Below, piece after piece: positions 21,201 to 32,676 of a stretch of DNA of 64,000 nucleotides (the first letter of the stretch is position 1; each line of letters starts with the position of its first letter). Below the pieces are notes generated by a model. That model saw nothing but the letters and a program-made list of their open reading frames with translations, did not search any database and was not told where the DNA came from. The position numbers and the translations under genes were made by a program. The stretch comes from Zygnema cylindricum. Its lineage: Eukaryota > Streptophyta > Zygnematophyceae > Zygnematales > Zygnemataceae. Where the stretch lies: positions 176,084 to 240,083 of the forward strand of contig JBBHKE010002929.1 of assembly GCA_037447655.1 (NCBI GenBank), written 5' to 3'.

Positions 21201-22900
21201 GTTTAGTTACCTTGTTATCAACCTGTTTTTCTTGCACTCTTTTGCTACTTCTCCTCCCCCCCTCAAAATCTGAGGTCGGAATAGATGGTTCTCGTGGATT
21301 CTTTCGAACAAACTCGGCTTCTCCCCTATCCCTTGATTCCGAATCAATTTCCACCACGTCTTCCGCTTCGGGTAGAGTTGTCACTAGAGTTTCCACAGCC
21401 GAGTCCTTTTTGGTCTGATTTGTATCTGCAAGAATGTCATCTTCTCTAAAACCCGGATAGTTAGGGAGCTCAAAGTCATCGGAATTTTCTGACTTAAATC
21501 TGATTTTTACTGACTTTGTATATTTGAAGTGATCCACAGACTTTCTTTCATCCATAACTACGAGATGCTTTACTAAGATTATATCTTCTCTTTTTAGATC
21601 ATAAACTCTATATCCTTTAACATCCTCATCATATCCTAATAAATATCCCGGTTTTCCTTTAGGATCTAGCTTCCAATTAGACCGATTTGTATCTAGACTG
21701 AATACTTAACTGCCGAAAACCTTTAAGTGAGATAAGTCTGGTTTCCGGCCTGTCCATCTCTCATAAGGTGTTTGATCTTTTATAGCTGAAGTAAGAACTC
21801 TACTTTTGAGGTAATTAGCACATTTCATTGCTTCTGCCCAAGACCTTTTTCCTATCTTCTTATCTGACAACATACTTCTAGCATTATCACTTAGTGTTTT
21901 ATTTAACCCTTCAGCTACCCCATTCTGTTCCACGTTTTCTGGAATTGTCTTTTGGTGTTGGACCCCATCTTCTCTCAGAAAATCCTCAAACTGGTAAAAA
22001 GTATACTCTCCATCATTGTCACTCCTTATTCTCTTGATTGGAGTTTCATGAAGTTTTTCACTCCATGCTTTATATTGTCAAAAACAATCCTGAGCTTCTG
22101 ACTTGTTTTTCAAAAAATACACTCGCGAATACCGAGACCAATCATCAGTGATAGTCATCATAAATCTCTTCCCCCCCGGTGAGAGCACTTTAGCTTGTCC
22201 CCAAATATCTGTGTGTACTAGATCTAGAATTTTTTCTCCCTTATAGGTGGTTATTTTAGGAAAGGGTAATATGTGTGTTTTACCTTGAGCACATCCACTA
22301 GAATCACTTACATTATCATTCTCACTAAACTTAATCCCTTCCACCACTCCCATCTTTTTCATCTCTCTTAACTTGTCTAGATTCACATGCCCAAGCCTCT
22401 TATGCCACATCATATTATCATGAATACCAGCATAATAAAGAGTCTTCTTTTCATTACTTAAAACCAACCTAAACATCCCATGGCCACCTTTCTCAGCAAT
22501 GAAATAGACATCCTCCTCAAAACTAGCAGTAAAGACTCCTTCCCTAGTGCTAGTAAAAAAACCCTTATAATCTAAAACGGATGTAGAGATGAGGTTTTTG
22601 TTCAGCTCCGGAATAAACAATACATCGGAGAATGTTACTATGGATGTCTTTCCTTCTACTAACACTTTCAAATCTACCGATCCTACAAGAGTAGTGGTGA
22701 CTATCCTCCCATCCCCGTACTCTATCTCTACGGTGGAAATATTTCTTATCTTAGTGAACAGGTGCCTATCCTTATACATGTGAATGGAGGCACCTGAATC
22801 TACAATCTAGCCTATTTCACCTTTTAATCCACCGTAAGCACATTTCTGCCTTCGTGGTATTTCCACCTCGTTTTTCGCCTCCAACTCCTCATCTACAAGG
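21201..22900 (-). pseudogene. Element A6: protease, integrase and linker
   Basis: Downstream of gag the minus strand gives the protease region (DSGASIHMY-like; the codon before it is a stop at about 22807), then a 233-codon open frame (22779-22078). This holds the ..FTKIRNI..VEIEYGDG.. block, the HHCC finger (HKRLGHVN, CAQGK with one Cys kept as SGC) and VHTDIWGQ with the first catalytic Asp. After a stop, the second part (21933-21706) has the NGVAEGLNKTL Glu block and GRKPDLSHLKVFGS. The linker to RT (21555-21058) is acidic and S/T-rich. Confidence 0.85.
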
Positions 22901-23939
22901 AGCTCATCATCCTAGTCCTCGGATTCCGCCTCATGTACCTGTGTCACAAGGGCCTTTTTCTTTCCTCTCGAGGTATCATCGGTCTGCCCCTCCTTTAACC
23001 GAAGGTTCGTTAGCTTAGTGCACTCTGCCATATAGTGCCCAGGTTTCTTCCAAAAATGACATAAACCTTTGGGAGCCCTTGGTCTGAACTCGTCGGTCTG
23101 ATTTTTCTGCTTCCTCCCCCCATAGTTTCCGACCGTTTTCCGGGAATCCTTGTTCCTCCAATCAGTCGCACTTGCCAAGGCTTGGCCACTCTTTCCTCCC
23201 CTTCGGATCTCAATCATATTCTCCCGAACGAGAATCATCCCTATAACTGAGTTCCATATCCACCTTGAGTCCGGCAAGTCCTACTCACGGTTGACTATGT
23301 TCTCGAACTCAATCGGGTAACTTCATCAGTAAACAGTTAACCTTTTCTTTTTCACTAAAATCTTTTCCCGCACTCTCTAGCTCCATGAAGAGTGTAGCAA
23401 GCTCATTGCAAAAATTCCAACATCTTCCCCTCTTTGTATAAATACTCTTTTACTTTCTGATCAGCCAACTGTTGTTGCTGAATCGTACCACTTCAAGACA
23501 TCTCTATGAGAGCCATTCAAAAATCGGATGCCCTTTCTACCTGCAAATGAGGACATGCAAGTCTTTGAGTGAGATGGCGTAGGATGAAGTGCTTTACCGC
23601 CATATTGTTGAAGTCCCAGGTTTTAGGATCATTCTCCTCGTTCTTCGCAATAAGTGACATGAATGCCAAACTAGTTGTTATTGGTGTGGTCGCCTCCTTC
23701 TCCTTTCCTTTGTCTACCACCTCTCCTTCTTTTGTTTCCTCCCTTAAAGGTGGATCTTCTTTTTTGGTGAATTTGCTTCCTCCAAACCCTGGGGGAATTC
23801 CAAGACTTGATGGACGCCCCAACTGTCCACTCACTATCCCCCAAAACCTTTTTCGCATAGAGCTCCTATCATTATACTTTCCCAATATATGAAGCCAGTT
23901 CCATTAAAGATTGGTACCCTAGAGGGTGGGCCCATAACC
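22901..23939 (-). pseudogene. Element A6: gag
   Basis: A-family Gag from the PBS-encoded VMGPP start down to the acidic ESED.DDELL tail. The zinc knuckle reads CHFWKKPGHYMAEC, with the second Cys changed to Trp. Frameshifts occur near 23290 and 23450. Confidence 0.82.
23925..23939 (-). other. Half-tRNA primer-binding site, A6
   Basis: GGTTATGGGCCCACC on the minus strand, directly after the truncated 5' LTR end. Confidence 0.85.
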
Positions 23940-24308
23940 TGAAACTCTGAGACCTCCATAAGTCCTCAGAGTGGACAGCTTCTAAGAAGCCTCTAGGATA
24001 GCCATGACCCCTTTGTGTTTCAGCCAAAATAAATACCACCCTGGCAGTAAAAAACTCTGACCAACTTCACCATTGTGAAGACAAGACTCCCATGAGTCGA
24101 TAGCAAAAAGAATCTCTGAATTTGCTCCCCTGAGCAGTAAGTTATGGATGGTCAAAGTTGACCTTTTGTACAGAAACTCTCTGGGAGAGAGGGTCCTATC
24201 TTCTAATTTTTCTAAGTCCTATCTCTCTCACAGACTCTATCTACTAATGTACGGAGCCAATCAGATTTCAGTTTCGTACACAAAAGTAAAGCTGCCGGTG
24301 TACTTTAT
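23940..24308 (-). repeat. LTR-A, 5' copy of A6, truncated
   Basis: Only the inner 369 bases remain. The sequence stops in the GTAC-rich U3 region (GCCGGTGTACTTTAT) and switches to plus-strand LTR-A. Confidence 0.88.
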
Positions 24309-24881
24309 TATAGCTACGATTAAATATGAATTTAATCGGACGGCCGGAATTAACGCCGAGATCGCGGAAGAGGATTTCGGCGGTTTGTGGTCATTGCCAC
24401 ATCAGATGACACGTGGCGGAATTACATTGGATCGCGGCATCTCCGAGGATTACAGGAGCGAATCGGGACATACCACGTGTCGACATTTAGACCATGTCGT
24501 ACAGTTTCGTACAAGAAGTACACCGGCAGCTGTACTTTTGTGTACGGAACTGTATTCTGATTGGCTCCTTTCATCTGTAGATAGAGTTTGTCAGAGAGAT
24601 AGGACTTATAAAAATTAGGAGATAGGACCCTCTCTCCCAGATAGCTTCTGTAGAAAAGGTCAACTTTGACCATCTATAACTTACTGCTCATAGGAGCAAA
24701 TTTAGAGATTCTTTTTGCTATCGACTCAAAGGAGTCTTCCCTTTGCATGGGTGAAGTTGGTTAGAGTTTTTGTTTGCCAAGGTGGCAGTTGTTCTTTTTA
24801 AAACAAAAAAGGGTCAGGGTTATCCTAGAGGCTTCTTTGAAGCTGTCCACTCTGAGGACTTATAGAGGTCTCAGAGTTTGA
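24304..24881 (+). repeat. LTR-A, 3' copy of A1, truncated
   Basis: Begins within the TTTATTACGGCTACGATT part of the LTR and runs to GTCTCAGAGTTTGA, then target duplication GTCCT. TTTAT at 24304-24308 fits both LTRs and marks the fusion. The missing first half and the end of the A1 RNase H were lost with the outer end of A6. Confidence 0.88.
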
Positions 24882-24886
24882 GTCCT

Positions 24887-26230
24887 CCTCACTTTGAGAC
24901 TCAAATCTGATTCTTATCTTCTAGGTATATTTAAAGGGGAAAAATGACTTCCTTTCATCCATGACAACTACGTGTTTGACCAGAATGATAGCTCTCTTTG
25001 CTAAGTCATAGAATCTATATCTGTTGACATCCTTATCATATCCTACAAAGTATTCAAGTTTTCCCTTAGCATCTAGTTTCCAGATTTTCCTATGCGTGTC
25101 AAGACCGTAAACTTGGCTAACAAATACTTTAAGGTGAGAGATATCAGGTTTCCTTCCAACCCATCTCTCATAAGGTGTCATTTCCTTTAGAGGTGAGAAA
25201 AGGACTCTATTCTTAATGAAGTTGGCACAGTTCATGGCTTTTGCCCAAAATATCTTTCCTATTTTCTTGTCGGCCAACATATTGCATGCACTATCTCCTA
25301 GTAATCAGTTCAACCTCTAATCTATTCCATTATGTTCTGGGTTATATGCTACGGTTTTCAAGTGCTGAACTCCCTCATCTCTTTAGTATTCCTTAAACTG
25401 GTAAGAGGTATATTCCCCCACATTATCACTCCTTATCCTCTTAATAGGGGTTCCATGCAACTTCTCACTCCAAGCTTTATATTCTTTCAAGTAAGTTGAT
25501 GTTTCAGACTTTGTTTTTAGGAAGTAGACTCTAGAGTATCTAGACTAGTAATCGGTTATTGTCAATATAAACCTCTTTCCTCCAATCGAAGGTACTTTTG
25601 TAGGTCCCTAGTTATATGTGTGGACTAAATCTAGTACTTTCTCACCTCTATATGTCGCAGCTTTGGGAAAAGGAAGTCTGTGAGCCTTACCTTGAGCACA
25701 GCCACTACAATCATCATTCATTCCATTATCTCCAAACTGAATGCCTTCTACTACCCCAAGCTTTTTTATTTCCCTTAACCTATCAGATTGCACATGCCCC
25801 AATTGCTAATGCCAAATCATCAACTTTGGAACACCAACATAGAAAGCATTCTTCTTTTCATTACTCACGCTAAGCCTAAATATTCCTTGGCTACCATTAT
25901 CTTTCATGAAGTAGACTTCATCACTATACTTAGCTGTAAAGACTCCCTTTATAGTGAAGGCATCAAACTCTTTGTCATCTAACACAGACGTAGAGACAAT
26001 ATTTTTACTCAGCTGAGGAATGTAGAGTACATCTGAGAAGGTGAGTATAGGAGTCTTTCCCTCCACTAAGACTTTCACATCTACCAATCCCACTAGATCT
26101 ATTGTAACCACTCTCCCATCCCAACACTCTATCTCTAAAGTAATAATGTTAATTAACTTAGTAAAGAGATTCTTATCACAACACATATGCATGGATGCAC
26201 CTGAGTCAATAATCCATCTTTCTTGTGGAG
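24887..26230 (-). pseudogene. Element B1: protease and integrase
   Basis: From upstream: MHMCCDKNLFTKL (protease region, 26192-25806) with a frame open to the integrase zinc finger, which is split by a stop (..LMIWH, then MGHVQSDRLREIKKLGVVEGI and CSGCAQGK at 25802-25608). The core follows in pieces. The 25280-24921 frame reads ADKKIGKIFWAKAMNCANFIKNRV and GRKPDISHLKVF and runs into the linker. At least three stops or frameshifts lie in the core (25300-25620). The far end continues across A1 at 12859. Confidence 0.82.
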
Positions 26231-27347
26231 CTTCTCCAATTGATATGAGAGCAACTTCTTTTTCCGAGGGATCTCCTTCTCCTCCAAACTCTCGTCAAGA
26301 AGAAGCTCCCCATCCTCCTCAGATGACTCGCCCTAGATTTCTTCTTTTACTTTTGTGACCACAAGTGACTTTTTTTTCCATTCCTAAAACCCCCTCCACG
26401 GTTCTCTTGGAACCTAAGCTTCAACAGCTTGACAAAATTTGCTATGAAGTGTCCCGACTTTTTGCAAAAATGAGAAATACCCTTTGGAGGCCTCGGTCCT
26501 CTACACTGATCTCTTTCCCCTTTGTACAGTTTCTTTGGGTCCTTCCCCCATCAGTCCCCTCCAACAGCTAGAGCTTGAATGCTCTTTCCACCTCTCCTAA
26601 TCTCTATTGTGATTTCCTGCACAAGTATCATCCAGACCATTATATTCCACTTCTATGAACTATCAATCATTTCCTTTACTCGGTACACTATGTTCTTCTA
26701 CTTGTCTGGTAACTTTATGATGAGAGTGTTAAATTTCATCTTCATTGTACTTGTCCACCTGACACTTTCCATCTCCATATACAAACAAGAAAGATCATTA
26801 CAATAATCTAACATCTTTCATCTTTTGTAAGAGTAACTCACTAGCTTTTGGTCAGCCAACTGGAGTTCTTGATTAGTTCCAGCTCTATAGACTTCCACCA
26901 AACTCACCCACAACTCATCGGCCTTGTAAATGTGAAGGTAAGGGGTGGCCAAATCTTGAGTGAGGTGCCTTTGAATGAAGTTCTTGAAAGCCATGTTAAT
27001 GTCTTCCCACATTTGAGTATCATTCTCCGCGGTCTTTACGGCCGCCGCTCCCAGTGTCGTGGCAATAACAGTGAGAGGTGTCTCTTTCCCTTTCCCCTTT
27101 TGGACACACTGCTGTCCCCATCATCTTCCTCCTCCGCTAAGGCAACCGCTGTTGCAAGAAACCTTACTCCTCCAAATCCTAGTGGAGTTCCCGAAAGTGG
27201 ACGTTTCACTTGTCCACTGACAATACCCCAGTATCGTTTTTCGGATAAAGCCCCCATCATCATGGCTTCCTAATAGATGAACCCATATCCATTGAAGGTG
27301 GGCACCCTAGAGGGTGGGCCCATAACCTGCAATTCTGTGTCCACCAT
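26231..27347 (-). pseudogene. Element B1: gag
   Basis: Starts at ATG 27345-27347 inside the LTR (MVDTELQVMGPPSRVP) and reads through the PBS. It contains SEKRYWGIVSGQVKRP, the capsid block FKNFIQRHLTQDLATPYLHI and LADQKLVSYSY. The knuckle region near 26430-26490 reads SHFCKKSGHFIANF, so the first Cys is Ser and the last is Phe. Several frameshifts occur. Confidence 0.8.
27313..27327 (-). other. Half-tRNA primer-binding site, B1
   Basis: GGTTATGGGCCCACC on the minus strand directly follows the GAATTGCA end of LTR-B. Confidence 0.85.
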
Positions 27348-28334
27348 TAAACTACAAAATTCAGGAAGCATCTAGATAGTTTTTAATTAACCCACTTAAA
27401 GCCACAACCACTGCTGCCCAAGAAGGCAATATTACAATGTGACTGCACCCCTGTGCAGCTTGGACTTTCTTGAGTTCATAGCAAAAAGAATCACTCAATA
27501 CGGCCAACCAGCCTATAAGTTATGAGCAAGCAAAAATGTTAGTTTTATACAAAGCCCTCTAGAGAGAGGTGGCAACCTACCAAATTTTCCTAAGTCCTAA
27601 ACCCCTCTCAAAACCCCTATCTACTGAAGTAAGAACTAATCACAAGACTCTAAAGTACAGAAAGGTTCTACGGGCGATGTGTTTTCTGTACAGCCTGTGT
27701 ACGACAAGGCCACTGAGTGGATGCGTGTCACCCTTCCACTTGTCCCTAAGTTCCCCGGAATTTCTACAACCAAATGTTATCCCTCCACGTGGTGCCAGGT
27801 CATGCCACGTCCATAAAAGCCAAAGTGACCAATCCGCGATCTTAGCAATGATATATGTCGTTCGATTAAATCCGACATTAAATGTTGGCCGTCAAAACAA
27901 ATGTCTGATTCATTTGTTTCTTGCGAAACGAAGTCTGCACTAAAACTTTAACTAGCTCTATGTTCCTTTGTTCACATTTTAGTTAATCAGTTTTAAGTCA
28001 ATGTACAAGTTTAAATGTGTACCAAATCCTATGTACTTTAACAGACTTCTACGACAAACACGTGAGAGCTAACAGCTACACGGTACTCTACCGGTCGGAG
28101 GTTCGAGTCTTGCCAAACTCAACCTTTTGTTGAGAGTGACATAAGTCACTCTTTAGTCCTGCCTGTTGAACTAAGGCAGTCATTGTTCAACCACCCTTTC
28201 TATCCTTTAGTGAATATAACAAGTATGGTGGCTAGAGAGAGGAGGTGGAGGCAGTCTGTCCGCTCTTTTCTTTTTATTTTTATACTGATATATTTAGACC
28301 TAGAAAATACTCTTGAAATCTAGTAGTTTCAACA
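27328..28334 (-). repeat. LTR-B, 5' copy of B1
   Basis: 1,007 bases, with TGTTGAAACTACTAG at the outer end and GAATTGCA at the inner end, followed outside by TAGTG. It carries a TATAAAAC box at 27542-27549 and the antisense GGTTCGAGTCT block at 28100-28110. Confidence 0.92.
27542..27549 (-). promoter_or_regulatory. TATA-like box, LTR-B of B1
   Basis: GTATAAAACT lies downstream (in element orientation) of the CTCTCT..AGAGGG block. It is in the same place as TATAAAAGG in LTR-C and TACAAAAGG in LTR-A. The aligned position in three families makes it the likely core promoter. Confidence 0.6.
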
Positions 28335-28339
28335 TAGTG

Positions 28340-29635
28340 AACCGTGGTGAGGCTTGTTCAGTGGGGCTGACAAACTGAGCCAGTGAGATTGCCTCGGGAT
28401 CTGGAATCTCAAGATCCGAACCGGTCCCTCCTCCAATAGGAAGGGCGGTAGTTACAACAGTGGTTGCCTTTTCCACTGAGGAAGGTCTTCCTCTTGAAGA
28501 AGATGTGTGATTTTTTGCTCTTCTAGAGGCTTGTTACTCCGAGAGAATTGTCTCCACCGATGGGATGTGGAGACGAGGTCTGTTCAAACGAGGTCCTTAG
28601 GGAATGGATGGTGGCAAAGACGCAGAGGACTGGGGGCATTGAGGAAAAGGTCTCTGTCTCCTGGGCCGCCTTCTACAGGTCTGGAAGGAGGAGTTTCTAA
28701 GCTGGAAGATGGGGATTGCCTGTGAGGAGGTGAGTAGGCGGGGGTATGTTTGTAGGGTAAGATAGGCAGGTCTGGTGACCCACGGAATGCTGCAACAGGA
28801 GAAAGGGATGGTGAAGGAGAGGAGGCGTGAGGTGGTGATGGTGGAGGAGTGGACAGTTCAAGGGAAAAATGTAGTATCCGGTCGGGTTGTAGTTGCACCA
28901 CGGCCTCCACAATGGAAGATCCCGCCACCGAGAAAAAGGTAGAACGCCCAGAGAAAGCGGCTGCGAAGTTACGCGATAGATCTGCACCCAATCCCTCTTT
29001 GTTAGGCCCTATTGTTTCCTCCTCTTCTTGTTGTAGAGGAGTTTCCAGTCTAAGTCCCGCTGAAGTCCTTAGAGCTTGCGTCGCAGGAGGAGTTGCCTGC
29101 CCTCGAGGTTGTCCTCCAGCAGAGGGACCTGTCCTATAAGGAGCAGCTACCTGTCTACTAAGGATCCCTCGTGATCTCCGCCTAGCCTCCCGAATGAGGA
29201 GTAATTCCTGTTCCAGTGCCTTCTTCCTCTCCTCTTCAAAAGCCTCACAGTCTATTGTGACAGGTCCGGCCCCCGCCGTAGCCTTACTCTGCGACCACAG
29301 GATATCAACCAGTTTCTGTGTATTGCTCACCATATCCGAGAGATCCGCAATCCCCAAACCCGGTACCTCGGGGTCTCTGGGTCTTGAACGTCTGAACCCT
29401 TCGGAAGGTCGAACAACCGGTGCTGATAAAGACAAGGAGCTCGGAGATACTCAGGCGGAAGGGAAGAACGGCTCCTCTTTAGGTAGTGGAGGAAATTTGC
29501 CCTTCCTGTCTCGATGTCAAACTAGTGCACTCTCTAAGGCTCTGGTAACCCCTGCTTGCTGGTTCCTTCCCTAGCCCGCGCCCAAGGGGTCGCCCTACCC
29601 CTAGAAGATACACTAGTTGCAGTGTCCTAAGATTG
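28340..29635 (-). pseudogene. Element F: middle part of the gag-like polyprotein
   Basis: A 283-codon minus-strand frame (29435-28584), flanked by shorter frames, encodes a protein rich in P, S and R. A charged helix-like segment (EAFEEERKKALEQELLLIREARRR) may form a coiled coil. A proline/serine-rich stretch (STPPPSPPHASSPSPS) follows. The last part joins, across B1, the capsid-like frame at 9934. I recognise no catalytic motif. The position before the capsid and zinc knuckle suggests an extended Gag N-terminus. Host gene origin is a weaker alternative. Confidence 0.45.
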
Positions 29636-29640
29636 GGTGG

Positions 29641-30647
29641 TGTTGAAATTAATAGATTTATTTGGTATTTTCTAGGTCTAAATAGTTTAATAGAAAAAGG
29701 AAAAGATAAAGGTGGAAAGCGTGCCTCCACCTCCTCACTCTACCCAAAATACTTGTTATAGTCACCGAGGGATAGAGAGGGTGGTTAAGCCATGGCTTTC
29801 CTAGCTCAGCAGGTAGGACTAAAAAGTGACTTATGTCACTCTTAACAGAAGGTTGGGTCCGGCAGGACTCAAACCTCTGACCGGTAGAGTACGGCGTAGC
29901 CGTTAGCTCTACCTAGTGTGTTGTAAAAGTCCGTTAGGATACATTAGGTTAGATAACTATTTAAACTGTGTTAATACCATGAATTCCATCAACAAAATGA
30001 CGAACGAAAGTACATAGAACAAAGTGTTATACAGTGCGAACATTATCTCGCACGAAACAAATGAATCCGACATTTGTTTCGACGACCGACATTTAATGTC
30101 GGATTTAATCCTACGGCGTATATTACTGCCGAGATCGCGGAATGGTCACTTTGGCGTTTATGGACGTGGCATGACGTGGCGCCACGTGGAGGGATAACAT
30201 TTGGTCGCAAGAATTTCGGGGAACATAAAGACGAGTTAAAAGTGGACACGCGTCCACTCAATGGCCTTGAAGTACATAGGCCGTACAGAAAGTACATCGG
30301 CCGTAGTACCTCTTTGTACTCTACAGTCATTTGAGCGGTTCGTAGGTTAGTAGATAGGGGTTGTGAGAGGGGTTTAGGACATAGTGAATTTGGTAGGTAG
30401 TGACCTCTCTCCCTATGAGAGATTATTTATACTTGGCATCTTTGCCACCTGACAATTAATCGTCTGGTTGGCCATTTTCAGAAATTCTTTTTGCTACGAA
30501 CTCAGGGCAGTCCAAACTGCATTGTGGTGCAGTTAAACAGTCAGTTTTGTTTTTTGGGCATCAATGGTTGTGGCTTGAAGTGGGTTAGTTAAAAACTATC
30601 TAGAGGCTTCCTAAATTTTGTAGTCCAATGGAGGACACTGAATTGCA
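29641..30647 (+). repeat. Solo LTR-B in element F
   Basis: 1,007 bases from TGTTGAAATTAATAG to CTGAATTGCA with perfect flanking duplication GGTGG (29636-29640 and 30648-30652). The Gag ATG at 30628 lies 20 bases before the end and now reads into F sequence. The antisense strand has a strong hairpin, GGTAGAG..ACGGCTACGCCGT.CTCTACC, next to the AGGTTTGAGTCCTG block. Confidence 0.95.
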
Positions 30648-30652
30648 GGTGG

Positions 30653-31284
30653 GCTGCTGGTGTGAATTTGATGGCATCCCCTCTTGCTCCCAGATTGAGG
30701 TTAAAATTTGCTCTCGGAAGAACCGCTCAATATTTCCACTACACCTCCCACTGGGCGTACGATCTTGGCTTAGTCTGTTCTGGCTACCTGCTGCACCAAC
30801 TCTTTCTTTATCTTTGACTCATAGAGATTGTGAATGGCTAAGATTTCCATGCGACCTGGCAGGTCACTACACCTCCCAGTGGGCGTACGATCTTGGCTTA
30901 GTGTGTTATGGCTACCCGCTGCACCAACTCCTTGTTAAGCTTCAACTCATAGAGATTGTGAATGGCTAAGATTTCCATGCGACCTGGCAGGTTAGGATCT
31001 GCCAAAATTTCAAGATCCATGTACATCTCAACTATCGGAGCCATAGATCTTGTATAGCGCCCTAGTTCGGGAGGGTGACCAGAGACCGCTTCCTTATGGG
31101 CCAAACCCTTCCTACGTGATTTAGGAGAAAACGTCTGTCTCTTAATCATCTCCGCGGCCCAAGCCCTGGCAGCCTCGGACAACGTAGGGAAGTTCTCGGG
31201 AGAAAAGACAGTCGAAGGTGGAGGAGAGGGTTGCGTCACTGGCCGTTTTGGAGGAGCCTCGGCTGTAACAGCCTCAGGCATCAT
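30653..31284 (-). pseudogene. Element F: N-terminal gag-like frame
   Basis: Starts MMPEAVTAEAPPKRP at 31284 and is open for 128 codons, proline-rich at first and then helix-like (SEAARAWAAEMIKRQ; ADPNLPGRMEILAIHNLYE). It breaks in a 128-base tandem duplication. The downstream part runs up to the solo LTR-B and continues beyond it at 29635. Function unknown; it is read as the beginning of the F polyprotein. Confidence 0.45.
30737..30992. repeat. 128-base tandem duplication in F
   Basis: Units 30737-30864 and 30865-30992 both start CACTACACCTCCCA and end GCGACCTGGCAGGT, with a handful of differences between them. 128 is not a multiple of three, so the duplication breaks the F frame. Confidence 0.9.
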
Positions 31285-31607
31285 TCCCTTAAGAAAATGT
31301 TATATGTTTAAAGTTGAGGCAACACGAACTAATTCCTCGGGCACCTGTGACTCTTTCTCTTGTGCCACTACTTTTTGCCTCTCCTGCTCCTCTTGACTGA
31401 CACCTAAAAGATCCCTATCCTGAACTTCTCCTCCTCCTATAACTGAACGGAATAGGAGAGCTAAATCCTTTTATGAAAGCACCCCACCCTATGCACCTAT
31501 CCTGTTTAACCTACTCCTCCCATAACGGACCGGAACAGAAGAGCTAAATCCCTTTATGAAATTATCCCACCCTAAGCACCTATCCTCTTTAACCTAAGGG
31601 GAAAGGG
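31285..31607 (-). other. Leader of element F upstream of its first frame
   Basis: No frame is supported. The stretch contains a tandem duplication (31431-31596) and ends at the degenerate LTR-D copy. Confidence 0.4.
31431..31596. repeat. 83-base tandem duplication in F leader
   Basis: Units 31431-31513 and 31514-31596 share CTCCTCC.ATAAC, GAGCTAAATCC, TTTATGAAA and CACCTATCCT with scattered differences. Confidence 0.85.
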
Positions 31608-32676
31608 TTTTGGTTTAAAGCAATTCCAGCCATGAATGTACCCTTGAGAGCACCACAAACTACCCCAAAAGAGCCTACTTTGATTCCACTCAGAATTCTA
31701 CAGAATTACCAAACCAAGCTCAAACTACACAAGAAGATATTTCCTAGGCCACTAAGTATTCTCACAAATTCTCATATAAATATACCAACCAGAATTCCCA
31801 CATCACCCAGTCAAAGTTGCAGAAAAACAGCCTGCCACAACTTTGATAAATCTGACCAACTTCACAATGAGGTCCCAAGCAAACCAAACACACAATACGT
31901 CTGCATATATTCCACAGTATTCAAAATAGAAAGAGGAACACACATGCAAAATTATAGATAATTCTGCTAATATAATTGAGAGCAATCCTCAGATGAAATT
32001 CCCAAAAAAAAAGCAGAAAACAGTTTCTGTCCAAAAAGTTCCCAAGTCCAAAAATGACTAGGTCCTACAAATATAGACTACAGCTTACTACTAACTTTAC
32101 GGAGGCATACCAGCCGTACGTAATCAATCAACTACCTCTATTAATGTGAGTGTACCTGATATCTACACTAATAATTAATACACAGGACAAAACATTGCTA
32201 AATATTTACAAGTCTTACGAATTTCGTCAAATGAATCTGGACTGTCCAAAATAAATATCATGTGATGGACGCGATTTCGCGTCCCTCACCAAACTGACGG
32301 CGCCGCCGTCTGTAGCTCTTCTTTGGCACCCTTGATGTCGTGAAGCATAATCACCAAAATCCACTTGGCGAAATGACATCACTCCATCCAAATTATTCCG
32401 TACCGGCGGCATACTTCTCCAAAAACATTCCAGATCAGATCGCTTTGGGATCCGCCATACATTTACATATTCCGTAGCTTTCCTTACGTTTTGTTCGCGC
32501 CACTCAAATAATAACCTACATCCCAAAACAATTAGTACCATTACTCCCCCAATTCCCAAATCAATTCGAACCTCCACAGTAAATCAAAATAGCATAAGAG
32601 TAGCATACTGTACCCACGAAACATTGTGTACACACGTAATGACACGCACGCACAAAACTAACTTTTCAAACCAACA
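31608..32676 (-). repeat. LTR-D copy, probably solo
   Basis: The outer end TGTTGGTTTGAAAAG (32676 inward), the paired hairpins (32273-32311) and the ATG region (GGTACATTCATGGCTG near 31640) match other LTR-D copies. The inner end is altered to CCAAAA and no PBS follows. AAGGG (31603-31607) and AAGGT (32677-32681) may be a target duplication with one mismatch. The inner boundary is uncertain. Confidence 0.6.

Larger units (their letters stand above)
17176..24308 (-). mobile_element. Element A6: inverted A-family copia inside A1
   Basis: A minus-strand element with a full 3' LTR (17176-18230), the whole gag-pol region and a truncated 5' LTR (23940-24308). It is inserted in the RNase H of A1 after GAGAT (17171-17175). 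The matching duplication is lost because the right end is fused to the A1 3' LTR. A solo LTR-D lies in its RNase H. Confidence 0.88.
12865..24881 (+). mobile_element. Element A1: copia retrotransposon inserted in B1
   Basis: A plus-strand element with perfect target duplication GTCCT (12860-12864 and 24882-24886). Its 5' LTR is interrupted by a solo LTR, its internal region by the inverted element A6, and its 3' LTR has lost its first half. A1's own sequence is 12865-12967, 14021-17175 and about 24304-24881. The last two LTR bases read GA instead of CA. Confidence 0.88.
9940..28334 (-). mobile_element. Element B1: copia retrotransposon, split by element A1
   Basis: A minus-strand copia element bounded by LTR-B copies (9940-10949 and 27328-28334) with a perfect 5-bp target duplication TAGTG (9935-9939 and 28335-28339). 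Its own sequence is 9940-12864 plus 24887-28334. The middle is the nested A1 insertion with duplication GTCCT. Removing A1 joins the integrase-RT linker without loss, as comparison with B2 near 51590 shows. It is inserted in the gag of element F. Confidence 0.92.

Noticed and set aside
24148-24618. A 156-codon frame across the fused LTR halves
   Set aside because: It lies wholly in non-coding LTR sequence and crosses the fusion point; similar frames recur in every LTR-A copy as chance openings.
28849-29574. Plus-strand frames of 96 and 126 codons opposite the F polyprotein
   Set aside because: They are antisense shadows of the longer minus-strand frame, which joins other F segments across two insertions.
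29870-29930. A possible functional tRNA gene in LTR-B (GGTAGAG .. AGGTTTGAGTCCTG on the minus strand)
   Set aside because: The T-arm-like part is good, but I could not pair a 7-base acceptor stem or place a proper anticodon arm, and it recurs in every LTR-B. It is kept as a finding about B-box-like blocks only.
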